Origin: Thermocrinis albus DSM 14484
GTDB lineage: Bacteria > Aquificota > Aquificia > Aquificales > Aquificaceae
DNA length: 64,000 nucleotides
Reading direction: 5' to 3'
Assembly (NCBI RefSeq): GCF_000025605.1
Contig: NC_013894.1
Span: 1,101,529-1,165,528, forward strand
Below the pieces are notes generated by a model, which ran no database searches, was not told the origin of the DNA, and was given only the letters and a program-made list of their open reading frames with translations. How positions within the stretch are numbered: position 1 is the first letter of the stretch; every line of letters begins with the position of its first letter. The position numbers and the translations under genes are program-made. This document shows, piece after piece, positions 35,739 to 45,218 of the stretch.

Positions 35739-36370
35739 TAAAGGTAATCCCAGTAGGTCTTCTCTCCGTCAACTGTAGTTTGCTGGTGGATGAAGAGAGT
35801 GGTGAGGTGTTACTGGTGGATCCCGGAGCTGAGTCCCATCTCTTGATGAGAGAGCTGGAAGGATTAAAACCTGTTGGTATCGTAGCTACCCACGGTCACA
35901 TTGATCACGTGGGGCAAGTGAAAACCCTCAAGGAGCTTCTGGATGTACCCTTCTACATGCACCCTCTGGATATCCCCCTTTCCAACGATCCCATCTGGCC
36001 AGGATTTGATAAACAGATAGGTGCACAGCTTCCTTGTCCACCACCTGATGTGTACTTAGAAGATGGAATGAGGATAAAACTGGGAAAGAAAACCCTACGG
36101 GTTCTTCACACTCCAGGACATACACCTGGTCTCTGTTGTCTTTACGCGGAGGAAGAAGGTGTCCTTATAGCGGGGGATCTTCTCTTCAAAGGTTCCGTAG
36201 GGAGGTGGGACCTACCGGGAGGCGATCTTAATGCTCTCAGAAGGTCCCTACGTAGGGTTCTGGAAGAACTTCCTGATGATACTCTGGTGGTTTGCGGGCA
36301 CTACGACGAGACTACTCTAGGTCACGAAAAGGTGTTCAACCCTTTGCTGCGTCAGATCCTCTCACAATGA
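35732..36370 (+). CDS. Metallo-beta-lactamase-fold hydrolase (glyoxalase II-like)
   Basis: 212 aa. Zinc ligands: THGHIDH (about 54-60), H of HTPGHTPG, D of AGDLLF and H of CGHYDETT. The short single-domain form is the YcbL/GloB-like group, which hydrolyse thioesters such as lactoylglutathione or related substrates. The true substrate is unknown. It begins inside nuoN and so joins the nuo transcript. It overlaps a small minus-strand ORF at its 3' end. Confidence 0.87.
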   Translation: MVIKVIPVGLLSVNCSLLVDEESGEVLLVDPGAESHLLMRELEGLKPVGIVATHGHIDHVGQVKTLKELLDVPFYMHPLDIPLSNDPIWPGFDKQIGAQLPCPPPDVYLEDGMRIKLGKKTLRVLHTPGHTPGLCCLYAEEEGVLIAGDLLFKGSVGRWDLPGGDLNALRRSLRRVLEELPDDTLVVCGHYDETTLGHEKVFNPLLRQILSQ

Positions 36371-36512
36371 CAACCTGGGCTCTTTCCACCAACTCACTCT
36401 TGTGGATATCTTCCTCCTTCTCCACCAAAGCTACCACCATTCCTCTCCTGAGGAGTCTGCTGGTTAACCTTCTCTCCACATTCCTATCCTTTACTACTAT
36501 CACCTTTCTCAT
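36336..36512 (-). CDS. Small hypothetical protein (58 aa)
   Basis: ATG at 36512 reads MRKVIVVKDRNVERRLTSRL, continues with LLRRGMVVALVEKEEDIHKS and ends ELVERAQVVIVRGSDAAKG. Composition is that of a real thermophile protein: beta-alpha-beta-like, rich in V, R, E and K. I recognise no family. TATATT (36526-36521, minus strand) ends 8 nt before the ATG, the same leaderless spacing as neighbouring genes. The 3' end overlaps the convergent hydrolase gene by 35 bp. It is divergent from gcvPB. Confidence 0.5.
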   Translation of the reverse strand: MRKVIVVKDRNVERRLTSRLLRRGMVVALVEKEEDIHKSELVERAQVVIVRGSDAAKG

Positions 36513-36549
36513 GGAGTATCAATATATCTGTAAATGGTTAAGAAAATGT

Positions 36550-36555
36550 TAAAAT
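36550..36555 (+). promoter_or_regulatory. Probable -10 box for gcvPB
   Basis: TAAAAT, ending 7 nt before the gcvPB ATG at 36563, with no ribosome-binding site between. A leaderless transcript is predicted. The 50-bp spacer also carries the -10-like TATATT for the divergent 58-aa ORF. Confidence 0.45.
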
Positions 36556-36562
36556 ACCCATC

Positions 36563-37996
36563 ATGGAGCTCATTTTTGAGAAATCTTCGCCTGGTAGAAG
36601 GGGTTATCACCTGCCCCCTCTGGATGTCCCGGAGGTAGATCTAAAGGGGTATCTGGGGGAGTTTTACAGAGAAGATCTTCCTCTGCCGGAAGTTTCTCAG
36701 CTGGATGTGGTAAGACATTACACAAAACTCTCCCAGCTCAACTACGCTATAGATACCACCATGGTACCCCTTGGCTCTTGCACCATGAAGTACAATCCTC
36801 GTATTAACGAAGAGCTGGTACAGATGGAAGGTTTCAGAGACGTGCATCCCATGGCTCCGGAAGAAACGGTACAAGGGACTCTCCAACTTCTGTATCAGCT
36901 CAAGGAACTTCTTAAAGAACTGGGTGGCTTCGCCGATGTCAGTCTACAACCTGCCGCAGGCGCACAAGGTGAGTTTCTGGGACTCCTCATGATACTGGCC
37001 TACCACAGAGATAGAGGGAACCACCACAAGAGAAAGGTACTGGTGCCTGACACAGCCCACGGTACGAACCCGGCCTCTGCGGCTATATGCGGTTTTGAGG
37101 TGGTTACCGTTAAAAGCAACAAAGATGGAGAGTTAGACTGGGACGATTTTAAAAGTAAACTGAGGGATGACGTGGCTTGTTTGATGCTCACCAACCCTAA
37201 CACCCTTGGTATCTTTGAGAGAAGGATAAAACAGATAGCAGATGCTCTCCACAGTATGGATGCCCTCCTTTATATGGACGGTGCCAACTTCAACGCTCTC
37301 GTAGGAGTGGCAAAACCGGGAGATTGGGGAGTGGATGTTATGCATTTCAATCTTCACAAAACTTTTTCCACACCTCACGGTGGAGGTGGTCCAGGAGGTG
37401 GTGCTGTAGGTGTGTCGGAAAAGCTCCGGCCCTACTTACCGGTACCTCAGGTGGAGTTCGATGGAGAGCGTTACTACCTTAACTGGAACATCCCTAAATC
37501 TGTAGGTAAGGTTCTGGCCTTTTACGGTCACACCGCCGTGTCTCTGAGAGCCCTCGCCTACATCCTCTCCTACGGTAACAACATTGATCTGGTGGCCAAG
37601 TATGCTGTTCTCAATGCTCGTTATCTTCATCACCTGATAAAGGATCTTTTTGTAGATCCTTACCCTCACGTTCCCCGTATGCACGAGATGGTTCTTTCGG
37701 CCGCCAACCTAAACAAGTACGGTGTGGGAGCCATGGATGTGGCAAAAGCTCTCCTTGATATGGGCTTTTACGCACCTACCGTGTACTTTCCTCTAACGGT
37801 AAAGGAAGCTCTCATGATAGAGCCTACGGAGACAGAGAGCCCTCAGACTTTGGAAGCTTTCGCCGAAGCTTTAAGAAGTATAGTGAGAACAGCAAAGGAG
37901 AACCCGGATGCTCTGAAGGAGGCACCAAAGAGAACACCCGTACGCAGGATAAAGGAGGCGGAGGCCAACAGAAGGCCTGTTCTCAGAGCCTCATAG
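36563..37996 (+). CDS. gcvPB: Glycine dehydrogenase (decarboxylating) subunit 2
   Basis: 477 aa, C-terminal half of split P protein. The PLP lysine is K266 in FNLHKTFSTPHGGGGPG. PLGSCTMKYNPR and DTAHGTNPASAA are further family motifs. With gcvPA, gcvH, gcvT and lipoamide dehydrogenase it cleaves or, run backwards, makes glycine. gcvPA, gcvH and gcvT are not in the window. lpdA at 4988 may supply the L protein. The 3' end overlaps dnaN by 14 bp. Confidence 0.96.
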   Translation: MELIFEKSSPGRRGYHLPPLDVPEVDLKGYLGEFYREDLPLPEVSQLDVVRHYTKLSQLNYAIDTTMVPLGSCTMKYNPRINEELVQMEGFRDVHPMAPEETVQGTLQLLYQLKELLKELGGFADVSLQPAAGAQGEFLGLLMILAYHRDRGNHHKRKVLVPDTAHGTNPASAAICGFEVVTVKSNKDGELDWDDFKSKLRDDVACLMLTNPNTLGIFERRIKQIADALHSMDALLYMDGANFNALVGVAKPGDWGVDVMHFNLHKTFSTPHGGGGPGGGAVGVSEKLRPYLPVPQVEFDGERYYLNWNIPKSVGKVLAFYGHTAVSLRALAYILSYGNNIDLVAKYAVLNARYLHHLIKDLFVDPYPHVPRMHEMVLSAANLNKYGVGAMDVAKALLDMGFYAPTVYFPLTVKEALMIEPTETESPQTLEAFAEALRSIVRTAKENPDALKEAPKRTPVRRIKEAEANRRPVLRAS

Positions 37997-39071
37997 GCAT
38001 CACAAGACAGAGATAGGGATCCTTTTCAGGATCCTCACTCTCCATCAGTACAGGGCTGTCAGGATCCACAGCCTTCAGAATAACCCTTCTCACGTCAAAA
38101 CTGTCCAAAGCTTCCAGGAGATATTTGCCGTTAAAACCTATCTCCACAGGTTCGCCTTCCAGCTCCACCTCCACCTCATCTCTCCCTTCGCCAAACTCGG
38201 GCTCCGTTATCTCCAAAACCGCCAAGTTCTCCATAAAGCTTATCTTTACGGGAAAGGCAGAGCTTTCCGCTATAGCAGAAAGCCTCTTTATACTAGCTAT
38301 CAAAGAATCTCTGTCTACCACCACCTGCGTCTGAAAGTCTTGGGGTATGACGGACAGATAGTCAGGATACTCGCCTTCCAGCAACCTCACCGAAAGGGTC
38401 CAGTTCTCTCCCTTCACATGAGCAAAGTTCTCATCTTTGAAGATGGAAACACCTCCCACCGTCTCCTTCAGAAAGCCTTCCAGTACCTTAAGGCTCTTGC
38501 GGGGTAGTATGACAGACACGTCCGCGTCGGAATAAGTCCAGAAAAGAGCCAATCTGTGGCCGTCGGATCCCACGAAGTGTATCTTATCCTCTACCCGGTG
38601 TAGGTAAAGGCCTTGAAGTGCGTACCTACTGTCTTCCTTGGATATGGCATACTCTGTCTTATCTATCGCTTTCAATAAGGTGCTGGCGTTTATCTGAGCA
38701 GCAGAACCTGAAATCTCAGGAAACTCAGGAAACTCCTCAGGATCAGCCACCGCCAGTTTAAAGGTGGATCTTCCACCACTCACCACCAGTTTGTCTTCCC
38801 GAAGATGTAGGTAAACCTCTGCTGAAGTAAGGCTTCTTATCACTTCAGTGAACTTCTTGGCGTTAACGGCCAGAGTGCCTTCTTCCTCCACCCTTGCGGG
38901 CAAGTGTAGGAAGAGGAAGTTCTCCAGGTCTGTGGCATAAACAGCCAGATGGCCATCCTCGGCCTTTATCTTGAAGTTGTTGAGCACCGGAAGCGCAGAC
39001 TTCTTTTCGGTAGCTGCCTGGGCTTTTTTCAGAACTTCCGCCAGCTCCTCCCTGTCCACGTATAATCTCAT
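37983..39071 (-). CDS. dnaN: DNA polymerase III beta sliding clamp
   Basis: 362 aa with three clamp domains. N-terminal LKKAQAATEKKSALPVLNNF, central LYLHRVEDKIHFVGSDGHRLAL and the C-terminal end PYLCLVMPMRL (the MPMRL ending is typical) are clear. It is the processivity ring for replication and is bound by partners through clamp motifs. It overlaps tmk by 4 bp upstream and gcvPB at the 3' end. dnaA is not adjacent, so this is probably not the origin. Confidence 0.97.
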   Translation of the reverse strand: MRLYVDREELAEVLKKAQAATEKKSALPVLNNFKIKAEDGHLAVYATDLENFLFLHLPARVEEEGTLAVNAKKFTEVIRSLTSAEVYLHLREDKLVVSGGRSTFKLAVADPEEFPEFPEISGSAAQINASTLLKAIDKTEYAISKEDSRYALQGLYLHRVEDKIHFVGSDGHRLALFWTYSDADVSVILPRKSLKVLEGFLKETVGGVSIFKDENFAHVKGENWTLSVRLLEGEYPDYLSVIPQDFQTQVVVDRDSLIASIKRLSAIAESSAFPVKISFMENLAVLEITEPEFGEGRDEVEVELEGEPVEIGFNGKYLLEALDSFDVRRVILKAVDPDSPVLMESEDPEKDPYLCLVMPMRL

Positions 39072-39667
39072 GTTTCTTTATTATACAGCACACTGAGCAC
39101 TTCAGTTTTCACTTCTTCAAAAACCTCCTCAAAAGATCTAGAAGCATCCACTATCTTTATGCGTTCCTTTTCCTGATGGGCGAGCAGAATGTAAGCGTCC
39201 CTCACTTTCCTCAGATATTCCTCTCTTTCGAACCTACTGCGGTCCGAAAGTCTACTGAGGGCTACGTGCAGTGGGACGTTCAGAAGAAGAGTAAGGTTAG
39301 GTTTTATACCTCTTGTGGCTATATGGTTGAGGATACTGACGGTTCCAAGGTTTATCTCCCTTCCGTAACCTTGATACGCTACGGTGGAGTCTATGAATCT
39401 GTCCAGGATCACTATCTTACCCTCGCTGAGGGCGGGAAGGATCTTTTCCCACGTGAGGCTGGATCTTGCGGCCTCAAAGAGAAGCAACTCTGTGATGGGA
39501 TCCATCTCGTACTTGAAAAGTAATGAGCGTATTTCCTCTGCCAAAGGTGTGTCCCCCGGGTCCTTGAAGAGAACAGCTGGATAACCTTCCTTCTGAAGGA
39601 AGTCTACGAGAGCATGGGCAACGGTGGTCTTTCCGGATCCATCTATACCCTCTATGCTTATGAGCAC
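39068..39667 (-). CDS. tmk: Thymidylate kinase
   Basis: 199 aa from a GTG start. P-loop [10 protein letters not shown] (6-15), the DR motif in [16 protein letters not shown] and the LID region with [11 protein letters not shown]. It phosphorylates dTMP to dTDP for DNA synthesis. A TATAAT box (39683-39678, minus strand) ends 10 nt before the GTG and no Shine-Dalgarno sequence is seen. Paired with dnaN. Confidence 0.96.
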   Translation of the reverse strand: MLISIEGIDGSGKTTVAHALVDFLQKEGYPAVLFKDPGDTPLAEEIRSLLFKYEMDPITELLLFEAARSSLTWEKILPALSEGKIVILDRFIDSTVAYQGYGREINLGTVSILNHIATRGIKPNLTLLLNVPLHVALSRLSDRSRFEREEYLRKVRDAYILLAHQEKERIKIVDASRSFEEVFEEVKTEVLSVLYNKET

Positions 39668-39676
39668 AGTTGGGGA

Positions 39677-39683
39677 TATTATA
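39677..39683. promoter_or_regulatory. Overlapping -10 boxes for divergent tmk and uvrA
   Basis: The AT core GATATTATATC between the genes gives TATAAT on the minus strand (39683-39678), 10 nt before the tmk GTG. On the plus strand it gives TATTAT (39677-39682), 8 nt before the uvrA ATG. Start codons are 23 bp apart and neither has a ribosome-binding site. Confidence 0.5.
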
Positions 39684-39690
39684 TCATTTT

Positions 39691-42483
39691 ATGGCCTACG
39701 ATAGGATAGTAGTCAAAGGTGCGAGACAACACAACCTAAAGAACGTAGACGTAGAGATTCCCAAAAACAAGCTGGTGGTGATAACAGGGCCTTCCGGTAG
39801 TGGCAAATCTTCTCTGGCCTTTGACACTATATACGCCGAAGGTCAAAGGAGGTATGTGGAATCTCTGTCCTCTTACGCCAGACAGTTCTTGGGTGTTATG
39901 GAGAAGCCTGACGTGGATGTGATAGAAGGGCTTTCTCCTGCCATAGCTATAGATCAGAAGACTACCTCTAAGAATCCTCGTTCCACGGTAGGAACCGTCA
40001 CAGAAATATACGACTACATGAGGGTTCTTTGGGCCAACGTGGGTAAACCCCATTGTCCTCATTGTGGTAGGTTGCTGGAGGGACTATCTCCTTACCAGAT
40101 ACTGGAGAAAGTGTATGAGAGCTATCTGGGTAAGAGGATAACGGTGCTTGCTCCTCTCGTGAGAGGTAAAAAGGGTGAGTTTAAGGAACTCTTAAGAGAA
40201 CTGGACAGAAAGGGTTACTCCCGTGTTAAGGTGGACGGCAGATACATGAGGATTCCGGAGGTACCTCCCCTTGAGAAAAACAAGAGACACGAGATTGATC
40301 TCGTCATAGACAGACTTACCGTAGAGGAGGAGGAAAGACCTAGGTTACTGAACGCTCTGGAAAAGGCACTGGCCGAGTCAATGGGTTTGGTGAAGGTGGA
40401 GGATGCCGACACAGGAGATGAGGAGATATTCAGCGAAAGTCTCACTTGTCCGGATCATGGCTTTTCTATACCCGAGCTCACGCCCCGTCTCTTTTCCTTT
40501 AACTCACCTTACGGAGCTTGTCCTACGTGTAAGGGCTTGGGTGTAAAATGGGAGATAGACCCCCGTATGCTGATCAACGAAAAGGCTCCAGCCACGGAAG
40601 CCATCCGTATAACTCAGAACTCTTACTTTGAGTACATTCGTTACAGTGTTCTCAACATCCTCAGAAGATTAGGTTACGATCCTGGAACCCCCTTCGGGGA
40701 CCTTCCACAGAGTGTGAGAGAGCTGATACTCTACGGCGGTAAGTTTCTCAACACCTCCTACGAGGGTGTTATACCCCATCTGGAGAGAAGGTTTCTGGAG
40801 GATGATTCGGAACGTATAAGGGAGGAGATAGGTGAGTTTATAAAAGAGAAACTATGTCCTGCCTGTGACGGTGCCAGACTAAGACCGGAGGCCCTCGCGG
40901 TACTGGTGGATGGTAAGAACATATACCAAGTGTGCTCTATGTCGGTGAAGGAGGAGCTTCAGTTCTTTGAGAGACTGCAGCAAAAACTCACTGGAAAGGA
41001 TCGCATAGTGGGAGAAAGACTTATAAGGGAGATAAAAGACAGGTTAGGTTTTCTGGTAAATGTGGGGCTCGAATACCTTACCCTAGCGCGCAGCGCCACC
41101 ACCCTTTCAGGGGGAGAGATGCAGAGGATAAGACTGGCTACCCAGATAGGTTCCAAACTGACGGGGGTTCTTTATGTTCTCGATGAGCCATCCATAGGCC
41201 TACATCCGCGCGATACCGACAAACTTATAAAGACCTTGAGGGACCTTAGGGATTTGGGTAACACCGTGCTGGTGGTGGAACACGATCCAGAAACCATACT
41301 GGCAGCCGATTACATAATAGACATGGGTCCTGGTGCGGGTAAAGAGGGGGGAAGAGTGGTGGCCACAGGTACACCAGAGGAGATAATGAACCATCCAGAG
41401 TCTCTTACGGGAGCCTACCTGTCGGGAAGACTTCAGATACCAGTTCCCCAAAAGAGAAGAAAACCCACCGGTAAATGGTTGAGGATAGTAGGTGCCAGAA
41501 AACACAACCTGAAAAACATCACCGTGGAGATACCCGTAGGCTTACTGGTGTGTGTGACGGGAGTTTCGGGTAGCGGTAAGTCCACCCTTGTGTACGACAT
41601 ACTTTGGGAGTACGCCAGACAGGTGTTCTACGGAGGATACGGTGAAGTGGAGGGCTTTGACAGGATAGAGGGATTGGAGTACTTTGACAGGGTCATAAAC
41701 GTGGATCAGTCTCCTATAGGCAGAACTCCACGTAGTAATCCGGCTACCTACACCAAAGTTTTTGACGCTATAAGGGATCTCTTTGCCAGTACACCGGAGG
41801 CTAGAGCAAGAGGATACACACCTGGCAGATTTTCCTTCAACGTGAAGGGTGGAAGATGCGAAGCCTGTGAAGGTGAAGGTGTTATCAAGGTGGAGATGCA
41901 CTTTCTTCCTCCTGTTTATGTAACCTGTGATGTGTGTAAAGGCAAACGTTATAACAGAGAAACCTTGGAGATATACTACAAAGGTAAGAACATAGCGGAT
42001 GTTCTGGACATGACGGTGGACGAAGCCTATGAGTTCTTTTACCATCACACCACCATAAGGAGGCGTTTGGAACTTCTGAGAGATGTGGGGTTGGGTTATA
42101 TAAAGCTGGGCCAACCCGCCACTACCCTTTCGGGAGGGGAGGCTCAGAGGATAAAACTGGCCAGAGAACTATCCAAAAAAGAGTCAGGTAGAACCTTGTA
42201 TCTGTTGGATGAACCTACCACCGGTCTTCATATGGACGACGTGAAGAAGCTGGTGGATGTCCTACAGAGACTGGTGGATAGGGGTAACACAGTGGTGGTT
42301 GTAGAACACAACCTGGATGTTATAAAGTGTGCCGACTGGATAATAGATCTCGGTCCGGAGGGAGGTGAAGGAGGAGGATATGTGGTGGCTGTTGGAACTC
42401 CTGAGGAGGTTATGGAGAACCCTAACTCCTATACCGGTGAATACCTTAAGAGATACCTTCAGCGGAACTTTGTTATTATGTAA
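39691..42483 (+). CDS. uvrA: Excinuclease ABC subunit A
   Basis: 930 aa from the ATG at 39691 ([20 protein letters not shown]); the in-frame upstream codon has no support. Two ABC modules: Walker [13 protein letters not shown] near 33-44 and [13 protein letters not shown] near 620. Two signature motifs ([24 protein letters not shown]). Zinc sites: CPHCG and the CEACEGEG...CDVCKG set. UvrA finds bulky lesions with UvrB in nucleotide excision repair. Divergent from tmk; the nuclease gene follows after 6 bp. Confidence 0.97.
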   Translation: MAYDRIVVKGARQHNLKNVDVEIPKNKLVVITGPSGSGKSSLAFDTIYAEGQRRYVESLSSYARQFLGVMEKPDVDVIEGLSPAIAIDQKTTSKNPRSTVGTVTEIYDYMRVLWANVGKPHCPHCGRLLEGLSPYQILEKVYESYLGKRITVLAPLVRGKKGEFKELLRELDRKGYSRVKVDGRYMRIPEVPPLEKNKRHEIDLVIDRLTVEEEERPRLLNALEKALAESMGLVKVEDADTGDEEIFSESLTCPDHGFSIPELTPRLFSFNSPYGACPTCKGLGVKWEIDPRMLINEKAPATEAIRITQNSYFEYIRYSVLNILRRLGYDPGTPFGDLPQSVRELILYGGKFLNTSYEGVIPHLERRFLEDDSERIREEIGEFIKEKLCPACDGARLRPEALAVLVDGKNIYQVCSMSVKEELQFFERLQQKLTGKDRIVGERLIREIKDRLGFLVNVGLEYLTLARSATTLSGGEMQRIRLATQIGSKLTGVLYVLDEPSIGLHPRDTDKLIKTLRDLRDLGNTVLVVEHDPETILAADYIIDMGPGAGKEGGRVVATGTPEEIMNHPESLTGAYLSGRLQIPVPQKRRKPTGKWLRIVGARKHNLKNITVEIPVGLLVCVTGVSGSGKSTLVYDILWEYARQVFYGGYGEVEGFDRIEGLEYFDRVINVDQSPIGRTPRSNPATYTKVFDAIRDLFASTPEARARGYTPGRFSFNVKGGRCEACEGEGVIKVEMHFLPPVYVTCDVCKGKRYNRETLEIYYKGKNIADVLDMTVDEAYEFFYHHTTIRRRLELLRDVGLGYIKLGQPATTLSGGEAQRIKLARELSKKESGRTLYLLDEPTTGLHMDDVKKLVDVLQRLVDRGNTVVVVEHNLDVIKCADWIIDLGPEGGEGGGYVVAVGTPEEVMENPNSYTGEYLKRYLQRNFVIM

Positions 42484-42489
42484 GATACT

Positions 42490-43020
42490 ATGAGTAAGAG
42501 AATCATTTACTTACTTGTTGGGTTGACAGCTCTTTTACTGGCCTGTGGCAAAAATCCGCCACCACAGACAGAAAGGAAGGGAGAACCGTGTGTGGTGGAA
42601 AGGGTGTTGGATGGTGACACCTTTGTGTGTAAATTACAGAACGGACAAGAAGAGAAGGTAAGACTCATAGGTGTAGACACTCCCGAAAGTTCTGCTAACC
42701 AGAAAGCACACAGAGATGCGGAAAGGTCAGGTAGATCTTTGGAGGAGATTATATCTATGGGTAAAGAGGCGAAGGCCTTTACCCAGAGCATCCTCAAGAA
42801 AGGTACAACCGTTTATCTGGAAACAGATGTACAGAAAAGGGATAAGTACGGTAGGCTTTTAGCCTACGTTTGGTTAGAGGACGGTAGGATGCTTAACAAG
42901 GTGTTGGTAGAAGAAGGATATGCTCAGGTATACACCGTGCCTCCTAACGTAAAGTATCAGGATATCCTCCTCGCTGCCCAAAGAAAGGCTGTCCAGCAGA
43001 AGAAGGGCATGTGGAGGTAA
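42490..43020 (+). CDS. Thermonuclease-family lipoprotein
   Basis: 176 aa. A lipoprotein signal (lipobox LLAC, cysteine near residue 19) precedes a staphylococcal-nuclease OB fold. Core: VLDGDTFVCK, VRLIGVDTPESS with the catalytic Arg and Glu, and KRDKYGRLLAYVWL with the second Arg. It is predicted to be a membrane-anchored, secreted Ca-dependent nuclease that degrades DNA or RNA outside the cytoplasm. It lies between uvrA and PBP1A and overlaps the latter's ribosome-binding site. The acidic residues are present, so it should be active. Confidence 0.88.
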   Translation: MSKRIIYLLVGLTALLLACGKNPPPQTERKGEPCVVERVLDGDTFVCKLQNGQEEKVRLIGVDTPESSANQKAHRDAERSGRSLEEIISMGKEAKAFTQSILKKGTTVYLETDVQKRDKYGRLLAYVWLEDGRMLNKVLVEEGYAQVYTVPPNVKYQDILLAAQRKAVQQKKGMWR

Positions 43021-43025
43021 CGTGT

Positions 43026-45218
43026 ATGTCCTTTTTTAAGTACCTCCTCTACCCTTTGGCGGCTTTTGTGGTACTGCTATCCATCTGGGTTGCTTTTTTA
43101 GCCACAGATCTTCCCAGTGTGGAGACCCTAAAAAACTGGAAACCTCCGGAAGCAACCACTATATACGACTACAAGGGTAGACCAATAGGAGATGTGGCTA
43201 TACAGAGGCGCTACTATGTTCCCCTCAGTTACATACCCAAGTATGTTCAGGAAGCTTTCATAGCAGCCGAAGACAGAAACTTTTACCGCCACTTTGGTGT
43301 AGATCCCATAGCCATAGCGCGTGCTTTGGTAGCTAATTTACTTCACAGGGAGGTAAGACAGGGAGCTTCCACTATAACCCAGCAGTTGGCCAGAAATCTT
43401 TTCCTTACTCCCGAACGTACCCTTACCCGTAAAATCAAAGAGGCTTTACTAGCCATCAAGATAGAGAGGACTTTTTCAAAAGACAAAATACTGGAGATGT
43501 ACCTTAACTATATCTATCTTGGACAAGGTGCTTACGGTGTGGAGGCTGCATCCCGTATCTACTTTGGTAAATCGGTGAAGGATCTCACTTTGGACGAGGC
43601 TGCCCTGCTGGCAGGACTTCCAAAAGCTCCCAGCAAATACAATCCCTTCAGAAACCCACAACTGGTAAAGGAGAGACGAGATTACGTGCTCAAGCGTATG
43701 TTGGAAGACGGATACATAACTCAAGAGGAGTACGCACGTTATGTAGAAAAGCCGGTGAAGGTTAAGCTGGAGAACAGATATTACGGTATGGATTACTTTA
43801 TAGATTACGTCAAGAGTTATCTTGTGGAGAAATACGGCGAGGCTATACTGGCAGGAGGTTACAAAGTATACACCACACTGGACAGAGATCTACAAAACCA
43901 CGCTAGAACTGTTCTGGAGAGGGGTGTCTTAAGGGTAGCCAAGGCTAACGGTATACCCTTCCTACCTTCGGACCCTTATGAAGTGGAGAAAAAATATCAA
44001 GACCAGAAGGTGGAGTTAAAACCCGGCAAGGTGCTCATAGGTAGGATAGATGACATAGACGGTGACGAGTACGTGGTGAGAGTTAAGGACACAGTCTTTA
44101 GAGCCAAGAGGGGGAGTCTTACCTTTGAGAGGGGAGATTTTGTATTGGTAAAACTTCACAAAAGAAAGGGAGAGTTAGGAGCTGAGGTACTACCGGATCT
44201 GGAGGGTGCCTTGGTGGCTCTAGATGCAAAAACAGGAGCCATAAGAGCCATGGTGGGTGGATACTCTTATCTGAGGAGTTCCTACAACAGAGCGGTTTAT
44301 GCTGAGAGACAACCAGGATCCGCTATAAAACCCATCATTTACCTTGCTGCCCTCATGAAGGGTTACACTCAGGTGTCCACTATAGATGCATCACCCAGAA
44401 GCTTCTATGATCCTTCCACAGGTAAAAAGTGGACACCCAGCAACTACGAGGGTGCTGAGTACGGTACCGTAACTCTCAGAACGGCCCTTGCTAAAAGTAT
44501 AAACACCGCAACCGTAAATCTTCTGGCTGACATAGGGTTTGACCTACCTATAGAGATAGGCCATAGATTGGGAATAGAACTGAAACCTTATTACTCTATG
44601 GCCCTCGGCAGTATAGAGGTTACACCCCTTCAGCTCACCTCCGCCTTTCAGGCCTTCGCCTCCTTAGGGATGTGGTGTAGACCTTACTTCATAGAGAAGA
44701 TAGTGGGTCCCAACGGAGAACTGCTGGAAAAAAATCAGCCATCATGCCAACAGGTACTCCCTGCACCTGAGACGAGGGTTCTGGTGGACATGCTGAGGGC
44801 CGTCGTGACGGAAGGCACAGCTGTAGCAGCGAGCTCTTTAGGTAGGATAGTAGCTGGCAAAACGGGAACTACCAATGACTATATGGATGCTTGGTTCGTA
44901 GGGTTTTCGCCTTATATAGTGGCCGGTGTGTGGGTCGGTTTTGATGTAAAGAGGAGTATGGGGAAAGGGATGGCCGGTGCACGGGTGGCTCTTCCCATAT
45001 GGATAGACTTCATGTCGGTAGCTGCCTACAAGTATCCCAACGAAGATTTCCCCCTACCGCCGGGTACAAAGGTGGTTAACTGTCCTACACCGATGGTGTT
45101 TGTGGAGGGTACAGAAGGGGCTTGTCAGAATCAACCTCAGGAAAACGATGAGCTGGAAGGTATAGTGGATCCTAACTTGTGGAAGAAGGAAGCTCCTCCT
45201 CAGGCGCCACAGCCCTAA
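43026..45218 (+). CDS. mrcA: Penicillin-binding protein 1A (bifunctional glycosyltransferase/transpeptidase)
   Basis: 730 aa from the ATG at 43026, chosen because GGAGGT lies 7 nt upstream. One N-terminal membrane anchor. The GT51 domain has EDRNFYRHFGVD, QGASTITQQLARN and KIKEALLAIKIE. After an inserted OB-like region, the transpeptidase has SAIK (in QPGSAIKP), SIN and KTGT. It polymerises lipid II and cross-links peptidoglycan, completing the pathway begun by MurG. The 3' end overlaps topA by 47 bp on the other strand. Confidence 0.95.
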   Translation: MSFFKYLLYPLAAFVVLLSIWVAFLATDLPSVETLKNWKPPEATTIYDYKGRPIGDVAIQRRYYVPLSYIPKYVQEAFIAAEDRNFYRHFGVDPIAIARALVANLLHREVRQGASTITQQLARNLFLTPERTLTRKIKEALLAIKIERTFSKDKILEMYLNYIYLGQGAYGVEAASRIYFGKSVKDLTLDEAALLAGLPKAPSKYNPFRNPQLVKERRDYVLKRMLEDGYITQEEYARYVEKPVKVKLENRYYGMDYFIDYVKSYLVEKYGEAILAGGYKVYTTLDRDLQNHARTVLERGVLRVAKANGIPFLPSDPYEVEKKYQDQKVELKPGKVLIGRIDDIDGDEYVVRVKDTVFRAKRGSLTFERGDFVLVKLHKRKGELGAEVLPDLEGALVALDAKTGAIRAMVGGYSYLRSSYNRAVYAERQPGSAIKPIIYLAALMKGYTQVSTIDASPRSFYDPSTGKKWTPSNYEGAEYGTVTLRTALAKSINTATVNLLADIGFDLPIEIGHRLGIELKPYYSMALGSIEVTPLQLTSAFQAFASLGMWCRPYFIEKIVGPNGELLEKNQPSCQQVLPAPETRVLVDMLRAVVTEGTAVAASSLGRIVAGKTGTTNDYMDAWFVGFSPYIVAGVWVGFDVKRSMGKGMAGARVALPIWIDFMSVAAYKYPNEDFPLPPGTKVVNCPTPMVFVEGTEGACQNQPQENDELEGIVDPNLWKKEAPPQAPQP

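Noticed and set aside
36292..36552. 86-aa plus-strand frame after the MBL hydrolase
   Set aside because: Ser/Thr/Leu-rich antisense shadow; the minus-strand 58-aa frame has better composition and a promoter-like box.
37983..39071. Replication origin near dnaN
   Set aside because: No dnaA, no DnaA-box cluster and no AT-rich unwinding region nearby; dnaN is paired with tmk instead.
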